Positions 33,853-45,095 of a stretch of DNA of 64,000 nt are shown here, one piece after another; positions within the stretch are counted from its first letter, which is position 1; every line of letters starts with the position of its first letter. The translations under genes and the position numbers were made by a program. Under the pieces are notes generated by a model that saw nothing but the letters and a program-made list of their open reading frames with translations, was not told where the DNA came from and searched no databases. This DNA is from Bradysia coprophila (Eukaryota > Arthropoda > Insecta > Diptera > Sciaridae): positions 810,075 through 874,074 of the forward strand of contig NW_023503372.1 of NCBI RefSeq assembly GCF_014529535.1. The letters run 5' to 3'.

Positions 33853-34217
33853 CACTGAAAAATGTGCAGTTGAAGTTCTCAACCGAAAAAGACTGTGAAC
33901 TTACACTGTTCTCACAGAAGTTTCTCGAGGTACACGAAACGTACATGGTCGTGTAGGATGTCGTTGGAAAGGTAATTTTATATACTTTCGGGCCTTATGG
34001 GGTTTAGATGCATATGCGATGAAATATGGACACTTCAACATTTCAACTTATTTTTCATTGTAGATGCATTAAAACCACATAAGACCGAAAAGCACATAAA
34101 ATTACCTTTCAAATGATACCCCACAAAACCATGTACGTTTAGTCTACCTCGAGAAATTTCTGTAAGAACAGTGTAAGTCTTCGACTGAAAACTTTAACTG
34201 CACATATTTCAATGTGG
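33853..34217. mobile_element. 365-bp fold-back element
   Basis: The left arm (AAAATGTGCAGTTGAAGTT ... GTACATGGTCGTGTAGG ... AAAGGTAATTTTAT) is mirrored by the right arm (ATAAAATTACCTTTC ... CATGTACGTTTAG ... AACTGCACATATTT). The arms are about 140 bp with some mismatches. Confidence 0.7.
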
Positions 34218-34499
34218 TTGAATGTTAAACCCAAAGTCCCTATTCGGCTAAATAGTACATGCGATTACGGCATGTACGGCTAGTGTAACTGGAGAAATTT
34301 TTGTAAGAAAAGCACAAGTTTTCAGTTTTTGATGACCTCTGGCTAGCCACACAAGATTCAAAGAATTTTTTGAAAGTGGTTTTAGTTTCTAGGGTCGAAG
34401 TCCTTTCTAGGTACATATAAAGAAGTCTACTGGAAAATGCGTCCGTTTTCGGTAGTTTTTCAAAAGAATCCATGCAACGCACTTCCAGTTACGGCTGTT

Positions 34500-34710
34500 C
34501 GTCTTTCATCGACAACGACGACAAACATAATTACAAGCTCTGGGTAATGTGGTTCTGTATATGGTAAAATGAATGTTACAAAAATTGAAGTACAAGATTT
34601 GAAATCAACTGATTAAAAATACTTTGATCAATGGAAGTAATAGACCCGATAATAATACTGGTCATATGCTTGCCGTCTGCAACAGGTTAATGTCAGCTGC
34701 CAAATATAGT
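34500..34710 (+). repeat. Interspersed repeat G (SINE-like), copy 1
   Basis: Contains CGACAACGACGACAAACAT, CTCTGGGTAATGTGGTTCT, TTGAAGTACAAGATTTGAA and TAATAATACTGGTCATATGC, followed by TTGCCGTCTGCAACAGGTT. The same order occurs inverted at about 61190-61400. Shorter or worn copies lie near 35180-35270, 46145-46235, 51235-51340 and 58655-58770. Confidence 0.7.
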
Positions 34711-35662
34711 ACTATTTTGTATGAAATTTTATCCCCACTTTTTTTACAGTGTAAAATTTTGTATGGAGCACTGTCAAGTTTCGAGTACCCTATTTAGAGT
34801 ACCACTTGTGCTTGAAGTGCGTTGATCCATCGAAAGATTGTAGTATATTGCGTTCCTGCTTGTAAATCGGTTGTTTCAGTAAGTATGAGAGTTGTGCGGA
34901 ACAAACCAAGTCGAACTCAAAAACTTGAGGAAAAGTGAACTTTATTTCACGCAAGCAAAACATTTTTCAGTAAAAAACCTTCCTTCGAAATAATGGAAAT
35001 GAGTTTTTGTGTGTTTACCGACTTCGATTTCGCCTCGAATCGGTAAATTTCACACAAAAATCCATCATTTGTCCCATTTATAAGTAATGCTTGTACTATT
35101 ATATGAGAGTGGACGGTAAGTGAATTTTTACTTGATTTCAATGGATCTCTAACTGGGAAGAGATCTTATAGCAAAACGTATTATAAAACTAATGAAGTAC
35201 AAGATTGTGAAGTGTAATAGATTGAATATTTATGGAACGATAGGCATGCAGTTTATAAAAGGTTAAATTCGCGATCGTAAGGATGTTGAAAGGCTATCTT
35301 CTACTCCTTTCAAAATTTCTTTGTTCTCATGTAAAAAGACTGGTGAGGTACCTGCTGAGCTCTTTTCTTTGTTATTTTTACTGAAATAATGATATTTCCC
35401 AATCACCTAGCGACAGTGACTGTACAAAGTTAAAGAATCTCGTTTGGTGTAATCAACCGCATTTACAACGTAAGATAATGTTAACGGTAACGACAAAACA
35501 TATTCTATACATACGCCTGATTCTAATCTTTAATTGCGTTTTGTCTGTCCTTATCATTTTATTTGAAAGTTTCTGTTCTTTGGGATTCATTTATAAAGGC
35601 GAAATTCTCTGTACTATCCATCAGTTCTTGTTTAATTGTAAACTGTCGAAGTGAAACTTAAA
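34711..35662. other. Spacer upstream of the lysozyme gene
   Basis: AT-rich with a worn copy of repeat G near 35180-35270. The lysozyme promoter should lie at its right end. No core element is called. Confidence 0.4.
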
Positions 35663-36341
35663 ATGGAAAGTCATAAATTTGTTCAATTACTTTTAACGTG
35701 CGGATTATTCGTGCTATGCGCAGGCACAGCATGTAGCAACAGCTTGAGCAAAGGTATACATACTGAAAACATAAGTGCCAGACTAATTGTAAAATATTTA
35801 ACTTTCACAAATGTAAAAAGCTTACACCGGTCCTACGACAGCCGCCGGTCTAAATTTAATCAAAGAACATGAAGGTTTCCAGCCATATTTTTATACCGAT
35901 TCGAAAGCAAGTATATCTCAGTGAGTCTGAGGATCGCCGAAAATAACATCCGTTTTTTCCGTACAGAAGAATAAACTCATCGGCTATGGGTACGTTTGCC
36001 AAGCAAATCTTTGCGACAAACTACGACCACCCATAACAGTTAGTCAAGCAACCAGTTTACTGAAAGCTCAGCTCAAATCATTCGAAGAATGCGTCAATGC
36101 GAACGTTCGATGTGGCCAATTGAATGCAGCTCAATTTTCTGCTCTCGTTTCGTTTACATTCGATTTGGGATGCGAATGTTTAAAGAAGTCAGCGCTACTT
36201 CTTAAATTGAATAAAAATGATGTGTCCGGTGCTTCTGCTGAATTTGCTAAATGGAATAGGAAGGATGGTAAAGTTACACCGGAACTGACTAGGCGACGAG
36301 CCGCTGAACGACAATTATTCTGCTCGAAAAACGCATGCTAA
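35663..36341 (+). CDS. GH24 (phage/fungal-type) lysozyme, secreted
   Basis: Three exons, 35663-35753, 35821-35906 and 35967-36341, give 183 residues. The first intron is GT/AG. The second starts with GCAAGT, so it is a GC-AG intron, the only choice that keeps frame. A signal peptide covers about residues 1-24. The rest is a GH24 lysozyme: GLNLIKEHEGF with candidate catalytic Glu48, YTD with Asp57 nine residues later as in T4 lysozyme, LIGYG, LNAAQFSALVSFTFDLGC and the C-terminal LTRRRAAERQLFC. Residue 63, where T4 has the catalytic Thr, is Leu. The Cys-rich pattern (VCQANLC, EECV, GCEC, CSKNAC) resembles secreted fungal GH24 proteins more than phage ones. Role: cleavage of peptidoglycan outside the cell, in gut or immunity, if still active. 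Confidence 0.88.
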
Positions 36342-38781
36342 ACTTATGGTTGTTTAATAATTTTGTTTAGAAATTTAAGGAATATTCCGTAGTCAAATTG
36401 GTGTAAGGTATGACCAGTAAAATCAGCTGGTTTTTACAAATTATAGTTGAATATTGACTGAAATACACGTACAACTAATCGGAAGTCATTTGCTCTTTTA
36501 TTTCGTCTATCTCGATAAACTGATCAGGAGTCTAGTGTCTATATACTAACGAAACGCTAAATTTCGAACGCACTTTTCCTATAGTTACAACCGCTCTTCT
36601 CGTAATTATTGATCCTACATCTCCAGAGGAATATTTAATTTCATTAGGTCATTGGGCTTTGGAATGTATGGTTCACCACCTCATATTTATCGTCGTTGTT
36701 GATATCAGATGTATGAGTTAAAACAATCCAAACAATCCGAAGCGAAAGCACTTCTCACTAAAACCTCAAATTTGACACCTGTCAATTCAGTGTTCGTGCT
36801 AGGAGCAGTGCTGTGGGTAGAACTCATTTCCAGTGGATATAGTGAGTAAAAGTAAAAGTAGATTAGATGCTGCGAAATTAATTTATCACATGAGGGAACA
36901 GCTTCGGTACGAGACGGAGTTTGTATAGCTGAGTTGAAGGCTAGGTATACAACTACACTTGTCGAAAAAGTCACCAAAACCTAACCAAGTGGCTCACAAC
37001 GAGTGAGCATCACATAGCTATTCCCGAAATTATTGAATTATTGAAACGAAAGTTTACTTTCACAACCGTTGTTCGCACCCTCTACCAATTTATTAAGTAA
37101 TTATCGAATGTATATAACATCCATGAATCTGCAGGGAGGCGACCATCCGAAAGTCGTAATTTTAAAGCTTGGACGAGTCTCCACCAGCTCCTCTCACCCC
37201 AATCAGTTCTCTGGCACTATATATGTAGCATTTGGTGCCCTGTCTGCTAATTTTTTGGAACTTGCGTTGTGTGTTTGCCTACGGCTTGGGTTGCATCCAC
37301 TCAACCCAAAGATTCATACTATTCATTTCACGCCTTGCACCAGGTCTTGTTTATCAGTGTTAAACAATCACAGATTACATTCAGCAGCCGAAGTTCGCAA
37401 ATGTTTGACTTTCCGTTTTTCTAATGGTAAACAGTGAAAACACTCGTCGGTTATTATTTACCATGTTTCGTGGAATTTGCTCATTTCTGTCATAAAAATT
37501 ACATAAACTGTCTCGGAACACGGTTTGGATAAATCAAAACACAACAAGACGTTTCATACTGATTATGAGTCGAAAATAATTACATAATTTCACTCTGTTT
37601 ATTTTACATTTTGTACCACAAACTACAATTTAACATAAACAAAGCCAATTATATTTTCGACTCAGTTTGAAACGTCCGTCTGTCTTGGTATGTCTTTAAA
37701 GTAAATTTAATAAAGACAAATGTTGAACGGCTCGGTTAAAACGGTTGAATAGAATTCTCGTCAAAGCATACGATACATTTTGGTAGAATAAACAAATTTA
37801 TTTGGTTCCGAAAATAATTATAAAAAAAAGCTAAGCCAAAAAAAGCTATAAACATTGTACTGTTAGTTGCAATTAAATGCCATCAAATTCAATTCATTGT
37901 TAAGTTTCATTTGTATTGTCTATATTTAACGTCCGATGAGACAGGCGCAGACTGGCTATTCTAGGCGATGAGGTAGGTCTCTTTTTTTGGGAATTATAAT
38001 TCTGAAAAATTTCTGAAAATTCCGACAAATTCTGAAAGAGTCCACGAAAAAGAACTTCGCGGAAAAAATTCCGAAAGAATCTGAAAGTTGCAATAAATCC
38101 CGAAAAAGTTCCGAAAAATTAATCGAATTCCGAGAATTCTGAAAAGTCCTAAGAATTCGAAGAAAACATTATACTAATTCCGAAAGAATCTGAAGAACTC
38201 CGAAAAAATCCGAAAAATTCGGAACAAAATTCTATAAACTCCGAAAAAATGTGACCCGTTGGTTGATGATAGCCAGTCGGAACCCGAATTTTATTTGGTT
38301 TAATATATATCACTTGTCCACGTCAATGTACATTTTTCTATGCACTTATCCATTTACGGTTTTTTATCAGACCAATCAGACGTAAAATTTCCATAAATTT
38401 TGTAAGTTCAATAAGGCTTGGACATCGTTTGTAACGAATATTTTAAGAATTTTTGTTTTTTGTAATAGAGAAAACTTTATATGAAAAATAGAAGCTTTTA
38501 GAGCAAGTGGCCCAAAAGGCTTTTTTGTAAAAAAATATATAAATTTGCACGTTAGCGTTATAGTAAATATCAAACACTTAAGAACACAGTCATCCAGTGA
38601 CCAATATTTGAGAACGAATTCGCTAAAAATTCTCTCAATTCCTCTGAATTTTTGTTGTTGTGGGAATTTTAGAGAATTTTCTGGAATTTAGGCAATTCAT
38701 CCCCCAATATTAGCCCCTGTGTCATCCCTGATACTTGTTAAACTAAAGAAAAACATCAACACCAACCACTAAACGTTTAAA
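36342..38781. other. Spacer between lysozyme and copine 3
   Basis: No exon is supported. A degenerate tandem of TTCCGAAAAA-like units occupies about 37990-38250. The flanks of that tract carry short inverted GACTGGCTAT/ATAGCCAGTC words (about 37951 and 38268), which may mark a small element. Confidence 0.45.
37990..38250. repeat. Degenerate TTCCGAAAAA-type tandem tract
   Basis: About 20 imperfect 10-16 bp units of (A)TTCCGAAAAA(T) or CTGAAAAATT, with heavy divergence. Confidence 0.7.
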
Positions 38782-40575
38782 TTAACTTATCGGTGCAGAT
38801 GGCACACCTGTTGGACCTGCAGTCGGCTGCGGTTTAAATCCTTTCGATTTCATGTAACCAACCATTTGGTCTGGAATTTCAGCCAGCACTGCTCTCGCCA
38901 AATCCGCCTGAGATTTTACAAACGACCCCGTTTCGACCAGAAAACGATTCAACGGCACAAACTGCACAATGTCTCGGTCGGCAAATTGACCGTCCAAATT
39001 CAATCGCTTGTCATCAGCATCCAATTCGTCCATTGCACCAAAGTCGGCGCTTCCCACACCAACGATGATGATCGAAATCGGTAGCTTGGATGCGTTTATG
39101 ATTGCACGGATGGTCGGATGCATGTCGGATATTATGCCGTCGGTGATGATGAGCAGCACGAAGTAATGCTTGCCGTCCTGGTATTGTTTTGATATTTCGA
39201 TGGTGTTGAGAATCACCGGTGAGAAGTTGGTTGGTCCGTAGAGTTGCACTTTGGTCAGTGTGGTACGGTAATGGGCCAAAATTTCTTGGATGCTGGTGCA
39301 GAACGGATTGGATGGTTTGCCGTTCAATGGGAATTGGTGTGACACATTTCCCGTTGGTGGTAGTTTGGCTCCGAAACCTAGACGAAATAAACGATGGAGA
39401 CAATGAGAAGTTTATCGATTTGGAAGTGACATCAGACTTTGCAACGAAATCAATGAATGGAACCGGAATTTGTAACAGAAAATCGCAACGAATAACGACA
39501 CCAACTCACCAAAAGCCGGATACATCTGCGACGTGTCATAGCTCTGTATGATTTCACCGACACTCCTCAACGCAATCTCGTAGCTGTTGGGGACATTGCT
39601 CATGAAATGCAGTGATCGCGGATCCCCCGGAGATCCATTCGAGGCAGTAAAATCAATAGCAACGGCAAAATGCATCTGTGTTCCTCCGCGAATGTAATCC
39701 AAAAACGAAATCTCCTCAGTTACAACAATATTCATCAGCTCCAACATACCCGTATGCTCTTTACTGTTCATAGTTTTTCGAAGAAGATATTGGTTGTCTT
39801 CGCCGACTCGGCCTGCTCCCTTCTTTAACGTACGCAGAGACGTTTGACACGTACCGATTAGCTTATGGTCACCGTCGTTCCGACTGTCAAAGCAATCGAT
39901 TTTGATTGTTCTGTCATTGTCACCGTTACACAGGGTTCTGCCTCTGATTGTCAATGGCTTCCAGCGCGGATTCTGGGTCGAACTCACGACTTCCGTTTTC
40001 AGCACCACCGAATACGAGCCGTCTTCATTCGAACGGGAGAACACCAGGAACGGATCATTTCGAACGAAGAAGAATTGCTTCTGCAGATTGGTGGCACGAA
40101 ATGTCATTTGAATGATTTCCTTGCAGCTCGACACTTCTTCGGTCACAATGACAATGTGACCGGCGATGTTTGATTTTTTATCCTTTAATTTACTGACGAA
40201 TTGACGACCACTGTACGATACAATCTCGGCCATGGTCGATTCATATTCACCAATGAAATCGGTTCCGGAAGGATCTTTGTCCCACACTTCAAAGCGAATT
40301 TTTTGGATCGTCTCGAAATTGTAATTCAAAATGAATTTTTTCACCCATTCCGGACTCAGATTGTCATCTATCGGTTCGGTGCGACCGACCTCGAAATATC
40401 GATCTTGGTGTGATTCCTTCATGAAAACAATGCAGAACGGATCGGATTTTGACATGACATCCATATTAGTCAGATTCCGACAACTGAGCGTCATTTCTAT
40501 TTGTGAAGTGCATGCAGCAGCGGCTGATGGACCCATGTTGCCGAAACCGATGTTCGTAAAGTTTGGAGCCGTCAT
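38782..40575 (-). CDS. Copine 3 (C2A-C2B-vWA), more diverged paralogue
   Basis: Two exons on the minus strand, 40575-39510 and 39377-38782, give 553 residues with a 132 bp intron at the same phase-1 PAFG|FGAKL site as its paralogues. The start at 40575 (MTAPNFTNIGF) is preferred. The frame stays open 120 bp further upstream, but that part looks like 5' UTR. C2A (SKSDPFCIVFMKESHQDRYF), C2B (FVRNDPFLVFSRSNEDG) and the vWA domain ([26 protein letters not shown]) are all present. It differs from copines 1 and 2 across the whole length, so it is the older branch. The start codon lies only 171 bp from the Harbinger transposon end, so its promoter may be partly transposon-derived. Confidence 0.93.
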
Positions 40576-40957
40576 TTTTATCCGATTTTCTATGAATCGT
40601 ATGAAATTTTTTGTCCACACCCTTGAAGGTGAATCGTGTGTCACTACAGCGATAACACTGTTTGAAGTATGACGACTATACACACAAAAAGACAATAGTC
40701 CACACGCGAAATATAATAAGCGCTATTGACTATATAGCGAACTAAGAGTCAGACCACATCGAAAATTTCTGTTTCGAAGTGACAGTTTTGACATTGACAT
40801 TTCTGACGTTCTCATTTTTGACATCTGTAAAATTTCGCTCATAACCTCAACTGAAAGCGTGTAGTGTTGAACACAAAATTTGTTTCAATTGAATTCGCTA
40901 AATATTACGGTGTTTTATAAAAATTGATTTGTTTGTGAGTGATAAAAAATACCCGAT

Positions 40958-42932
40958 ATGTCTGCTGCAATGGTAAGAGTGACCCTTTACAGCCCTGGAC
41001 GAAGGCTGTACAGTTTCGCAATAACAAAATGCCAAGAAAATGACGACATTGTTCGCAGTAAAAGTGAGTGCTTATTGTTTGTTAGTTAATGCCAGAAACG
41101 ATAACAAAATATTTTTGTAGATGGACCCAAAATACTCCTCGAACATTTGGAGTTACTAAAGAAAAAGGGTTTGGAACCCTTAACTGATGAAGAGATTAAG
41201 GTATCCATTTTACTGTTTCATTCATTAGTCGTGGTCTTAGATACTGCATTCCTTCGATGCATTACCTATACAGACACAGATTGCACAAATTCATACATTG
41301 AGCAGGTTAGTTAACGGAATATTTGAATGATCACAATAATGGAACAACAATTTATTCGCTTCTTCATTTATGTATTTTTCTCTTTAAGACACTAAACCCA
41401 CCGCCTCAAACGAATCAAAACACAGTCTCAAAACCACAAGTTCAAAAAAGTACTGACGATGTAGCCCCAGAAGAAGTCGACAATTACGTTCACGATGATA
41501 ATCCTCAGGTCAGTTGAAGATATACACAATTGTATTGTATCCAATAGAAACTTTTTAATATTTTAGGTTCAACAAACTGAAGATAATATGCCATACGACT
41601 CTGGAGCAATAGAAGCCAAAATCAAATTGGCTGAATGGAAGCGTAATAAGATAAAAAGCAGCGCAAAGGAGAACTCAATGAAAAATGTTCCTCTGCAGCC
41701 TGGTAAGAAATTAGTGAATTGTTTTGCTTACTAAAGAATGTGACTGTGACACCTCACGTAATCAGAGATGCTGTTTTGACCTCACGAACCCGATCCTGCT
41801 ATTAAAAAAAATACCAAAATCAAACAACTGAATTTCGGTTGATATAAAGTAGTTGGAATTCGTACGTTAATTAATTGAAGACACTTTCGGATGTGGTGTT
41901 CACAATCTAAATTTTTTTTATTCATTTTTCAGTGTTGAACAATTTAAGGTTTTTTATAAATCGAGCTCGAACATTTTCTCCATCTTTTTTTTCCATTGTC
42001 GGTTTGGGGAATTTAATTTTTCAAATATTGCCATTCAGTTTTATATTTCGTTACCCGATTGATTTCTATATTTGTACAACTAATAAAGCGATATTTTCTA
42101 TTACTATCCCTTACAGTTCGCAAATCTCAGACAAAATTACAAATTACCGACAAACCTCCAAGTAATGAACTATTCAATTGTGTGAAATTTTGTATTTGAA
42201 AAATTTATTGTTTTAGCTCAAACGAAACGAAAGGCGCACAATTTGTTGCAAGTGAAGGATGTCTTGGACGACGAAGACTTGGTATACGACGTGGAGCATC
42301 TTGTGTTGGAAGAAGTGCTGGCACGTCCTCAGCTGTATAATTATAAATTGGACTTAAAGTATAGAAGTCCTGATTTGGTGGCACAAATGTTCCAAGCTAT
42401 ATCCGACCATATCGACGAGCACATGGGTTTACAATTGGATTGGAAACATATACAAAACACTTGGAAGCATTACTATGCTCTGTATTTGGAATATTCTAAC
42501 AAAACGATCGTTCCCAGTGGTTCCGGATCCAATCGAATACCAAAAATGCCTAAGCATTACGCATTGTTGACGCAGCTGGACAGTCTAAATGCAAAAAGAA
42601 AACAAATTTCGTCTACATCGCCTGAAGGTTTCAAATTAGAACCTCCAAAATCTAAAAAATCCAAAAAGGACGATTCGTCGATTGCACCATTCCTTGAAAA
42701 TGCTAATAATATCTTAGCAAAGTTTCAAAATGCATCTGACGTACCAGCAGCTTCAGCAACAACTTCTCTTGCGTCACAAATCGAGGGTGACCCAGATCAA
42801 GCTTTTTTGTTAACCATTTTACCTGATTTAAGAAAATTGAGCAACTTAGAGAAGTTGAAATTCAAAGAGGATGTTTATATGAAATTGAACCGACTATTGC
42901 AAAGTCATGAAGGGGAGGAATGTGAAGATTGA
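40958..42932 (+). CDS. Harbinger-encoded MADF-BESS DNA-binding protein
   Basis: Five exons are predicted: 40958-41063, 41121-41200, 41389-41508, 41567-41702 and 42217-42932, giving 385 residues. All introns are GT/AG and frame-consistent. The first codons (MSAAM) lie in the inverted terminal region. The MADF domain (trihelix/Myb-like) covers about residues 173-240 (LEEVLARPQLYNYKL ... IQNTWKHYYALYLEY). A BESS motif covers about 339-375 (DPDQAFLLTILPDLRKL). The middle is Lys/Ser-rich. In Harbinger elements the second protein binds the transposon ends and brings the transposase into the nucleus. That role is assumed here from family knowledge. The coding end faces the transposase 3' end, 224 bp apart. 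Confidence 0.85.
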
Positions 42933-43156
42933 ATTTGTAATTATTTTTTGCGACAGAATTTGAAATTTTTTTTTTTTTGGTAAACTCAAGAACGGAAGGA
43001 ATATGAATGTTGAATTTATAACTTTTTATACGGAGAGTCTATCCTTGTACTTCAATCAATTTGAAATTTACTTTTTCGTTTCTTAACTTTTAATAAAAAA
43101 TTTTACGAACACTTCAATACATCACAGTTTCAATAAAAACGGAAATCTTTCGCAAA

Positions 43157-44829
43157 TCAATGAATAAACTGGTCCTGCCAATGAACTCTTCCGCCAGTCG
43201 TGAAGTATTCAGCTAGCTCATCTCTGATGCTTCGAGCTCGAGTCAAAGAGTCAGTGTTATCGAATGGTGGTGTAGTTCCTTGATCCTGGAAATAACTTGC
43301 TAACTCATCTCTGATGGCTTGCGGTGACCTTGGAATAGGAGCGTTCGGACCTGGTGCTTCAAACACTGATTCCATACCTGATCGCATTCCCCCATCATAA
43401 AAACCATTTTCTTGTAAATCACCTGATTCATTTTCTGATATTCGGAAATTGTGAAGGCATACAGCAGCCATCACAATCAAGTCAACGGTTTCGGGAGGTG
43501 CATTGATTGATGTTAAGAAAATACCGAACACTTGAGTGAATATGCCAAAAGTGCACTCGATTATTCTCCTAGCACGAGAATGTCGGTAGTTGAACGTTTT
43601 TTGGGTGTATGTCAGCTTGCCGGTGCCGCGGCCTGAAAAATATAATTTAATTAAGACAGGTAGGAGTGCAGGTGTACAGGTGGAATGAGTTTATGAAAGG
43701 ATAGGTGCGTAATATGCAAAACATTATCTTAAAATCTGATTCTCGTTTACTGATGCATACTTCTAAGTTCCTAAGAGAAATAGATGAGCTTGTTTACAAC
43801 TTTACCTGGGTAAGGTACCATTAAGTACGGTTGAAGACCAAACATTTCATCGCCAAGCAAATAGTGCGGGATTTTGGGTCCATGCTTAATCTCCCTTTCG
43901 CCAGGAAGATTCAAAGTCCCGTTTAACAATTTTTGTCCAAATTTCGAATTGTTCAGAACAACAGCATCGTTATTGCGACCCTGGCATCCGACATCGACTG
44001 CTAAAAATCTATACCCAGGATCGGCGACACCCATCATTACGACGGAAAAGAAACCTTTATAATTGAAAAACTCTGAACCGCTATGTTCTGGTTTCTAACG
44101 AAAAAAAATTTCAATCAATTTTTTAGAAGTTTAAAATTAACTGAGAAGTATACCTTGATACGGATATGTTTACCATCAACGGGCCCACAGCAATTCGGTA
44201 CATTCCATCGACTATTGAAGCCGTCAGCAATTTTAAGCCATTTTTCCGTATCAAGGTCTGGGAGCATTGTTGGTCTCAGTGCATTGTATATTGCTGCCAG
44301 TGTCTCAGCAATAATTTCGCCAGTTGTTGATTTACCCAATCGGTAGGTGTATGATAGAGACTTAAATGACTCTCCAGTCGCCAGATATCTAGTTGTAAAT
44401 GTTATAAATAATTTGTATAAGATTTACGTTTCCTCTTTACAAACCTAAGTGTCACTGCCAGGCGAGTTGATGGATTGATTGGTTCTCGGTTTGAGTAATG
44501 TGTTATTAATGGACCAACGAGTGTGAGGAGTTTGTCAAACGAATCAGGTCGGAATCGTAAAATTGATGCGAAGCTTTCCTCGTCCGATATTCGCATTTGT
44601 TGTAGAAGTTCGTACTGGCCATAAACGGAACGCTGATTCACACCCAAATGTGGCCTCTCCCACCATCTCCTTTTTCTCTTGTTCGCTTCTTCGATTGCAC
44701 ATACGCCAACTACAACAACTGCCAAACTCGCAATATTCTCATTTGTTATCTAAAATGCACAACAAAACTAAAAAACATCGTCTTCCGGGACTGTAAACAA
44801 AGGGTCACTCTTACCATTGCAGCAGACAT
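43157..44829 (-). CDS. Harbinger DDE transposase
   Basis: Five exons are predicted on the minus strand: 44829-44815, 44749-44445, 44388-44154, 44094-43806 and 43632-43157, giving 439 residues. The first exon encodes only MSAAM and lies in the inverted terminal region. The N-terminal part has the Harbinger RRWWERPHL and RLAVTLRYLATGESF signatures. The DDE_Tnp_4-type nuclease has candidate triad Asp178 (GPVDGKHI), Asp219 (AVDVG) and Glu268 (GDEMFGL), a DD48E spacing fitting the family. The conserved NYRHSRARRIIECTFG block follows. It cuts and joins DNA at the transposon ends with TWA target preference. No stop or frameshift was seen once introns are removed. Confidence 0.88.
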
Positions 44830-45095
44830 ATCGGGTATTTTTTATTAGTAGAAGTGTTCACATTGATTTTATTTGTTTTTTCAAACTTAATTTATCACTC
44901 ACAAACAACTCAAATTTTTATAAAACACCGTAATATTTAGCGAATTCAATTGAAACAAATTTTGTGTTCAACACTACACGCTTTCAGTTGAGGTTATGAG
45001 CGAAATTTTACAGATGTCAAAAATGAGAACGTCAGAAATGTCAATGTCAAAACTGTCACTTCGAAACAGAAATTTTCGATGTGGTCTGACTCTAA

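Larger units (their letters stand above)
32530..34520. repeat. Nest of interspersed repeats
   Basis: The block at 32575-32770 and its inverted relative at 34225-34490 share TCGGACGCATTTTCCAGTGG-type and CAAAAACCGAAAACTTG-type segments. The same family fills the interior of the 11534-12742 element. Inside the nest are a TATAGCTGTGTAAC-rich segment (32820-33785), a 5S-like fragment and a long fold-back (33853-34217). No host gene is seen. Confidence 0.7.
40743..45095. mobile_element. Complete PIF/Harbinger DNA transposon
   Basis: The element spans 40746-45092 (4347 bp) with 3-bp TAA target duplications on both sides. Terminal inverted repeats begin GAGTCAGACCACATCG and are identical for about 180 bp. 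A further shared block near 40945-41010 and 44775-44843 includes an identical ATG with the codons MSAAM and a GTAAGAGTGACC context. The right side carries about 50 bp not present at the left. It holds two converging genes, a MADF-BESS protein (plus) and a DDE transposase (minus), the usual Harbinger pairing. Both frames look intact, so this is probably an autonomous and recently active copy. Confidence 0.93.

Noticed and set aside
35907-35926. GTGAGT at 35921 as donor of lysozyme intron 2
   Set aside because: A good consensus, but it leads to a stop just after the acceptor. The GC donor at 35907 preserves the GH24 frame and the Glu-to-LIGYG spacing.
37069-37437. 122-residue plus-strand frame
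   Set aside because: No motif, poor codon signal, no neighbouring exons. Kept out of the annotation.
40576-40695. 40-residue N-terminal extension of copine 3
   Set aside because: Not like the paralogues' N-termini and rich in unlikely residues. Taken as 5' UTR that happens to be open.
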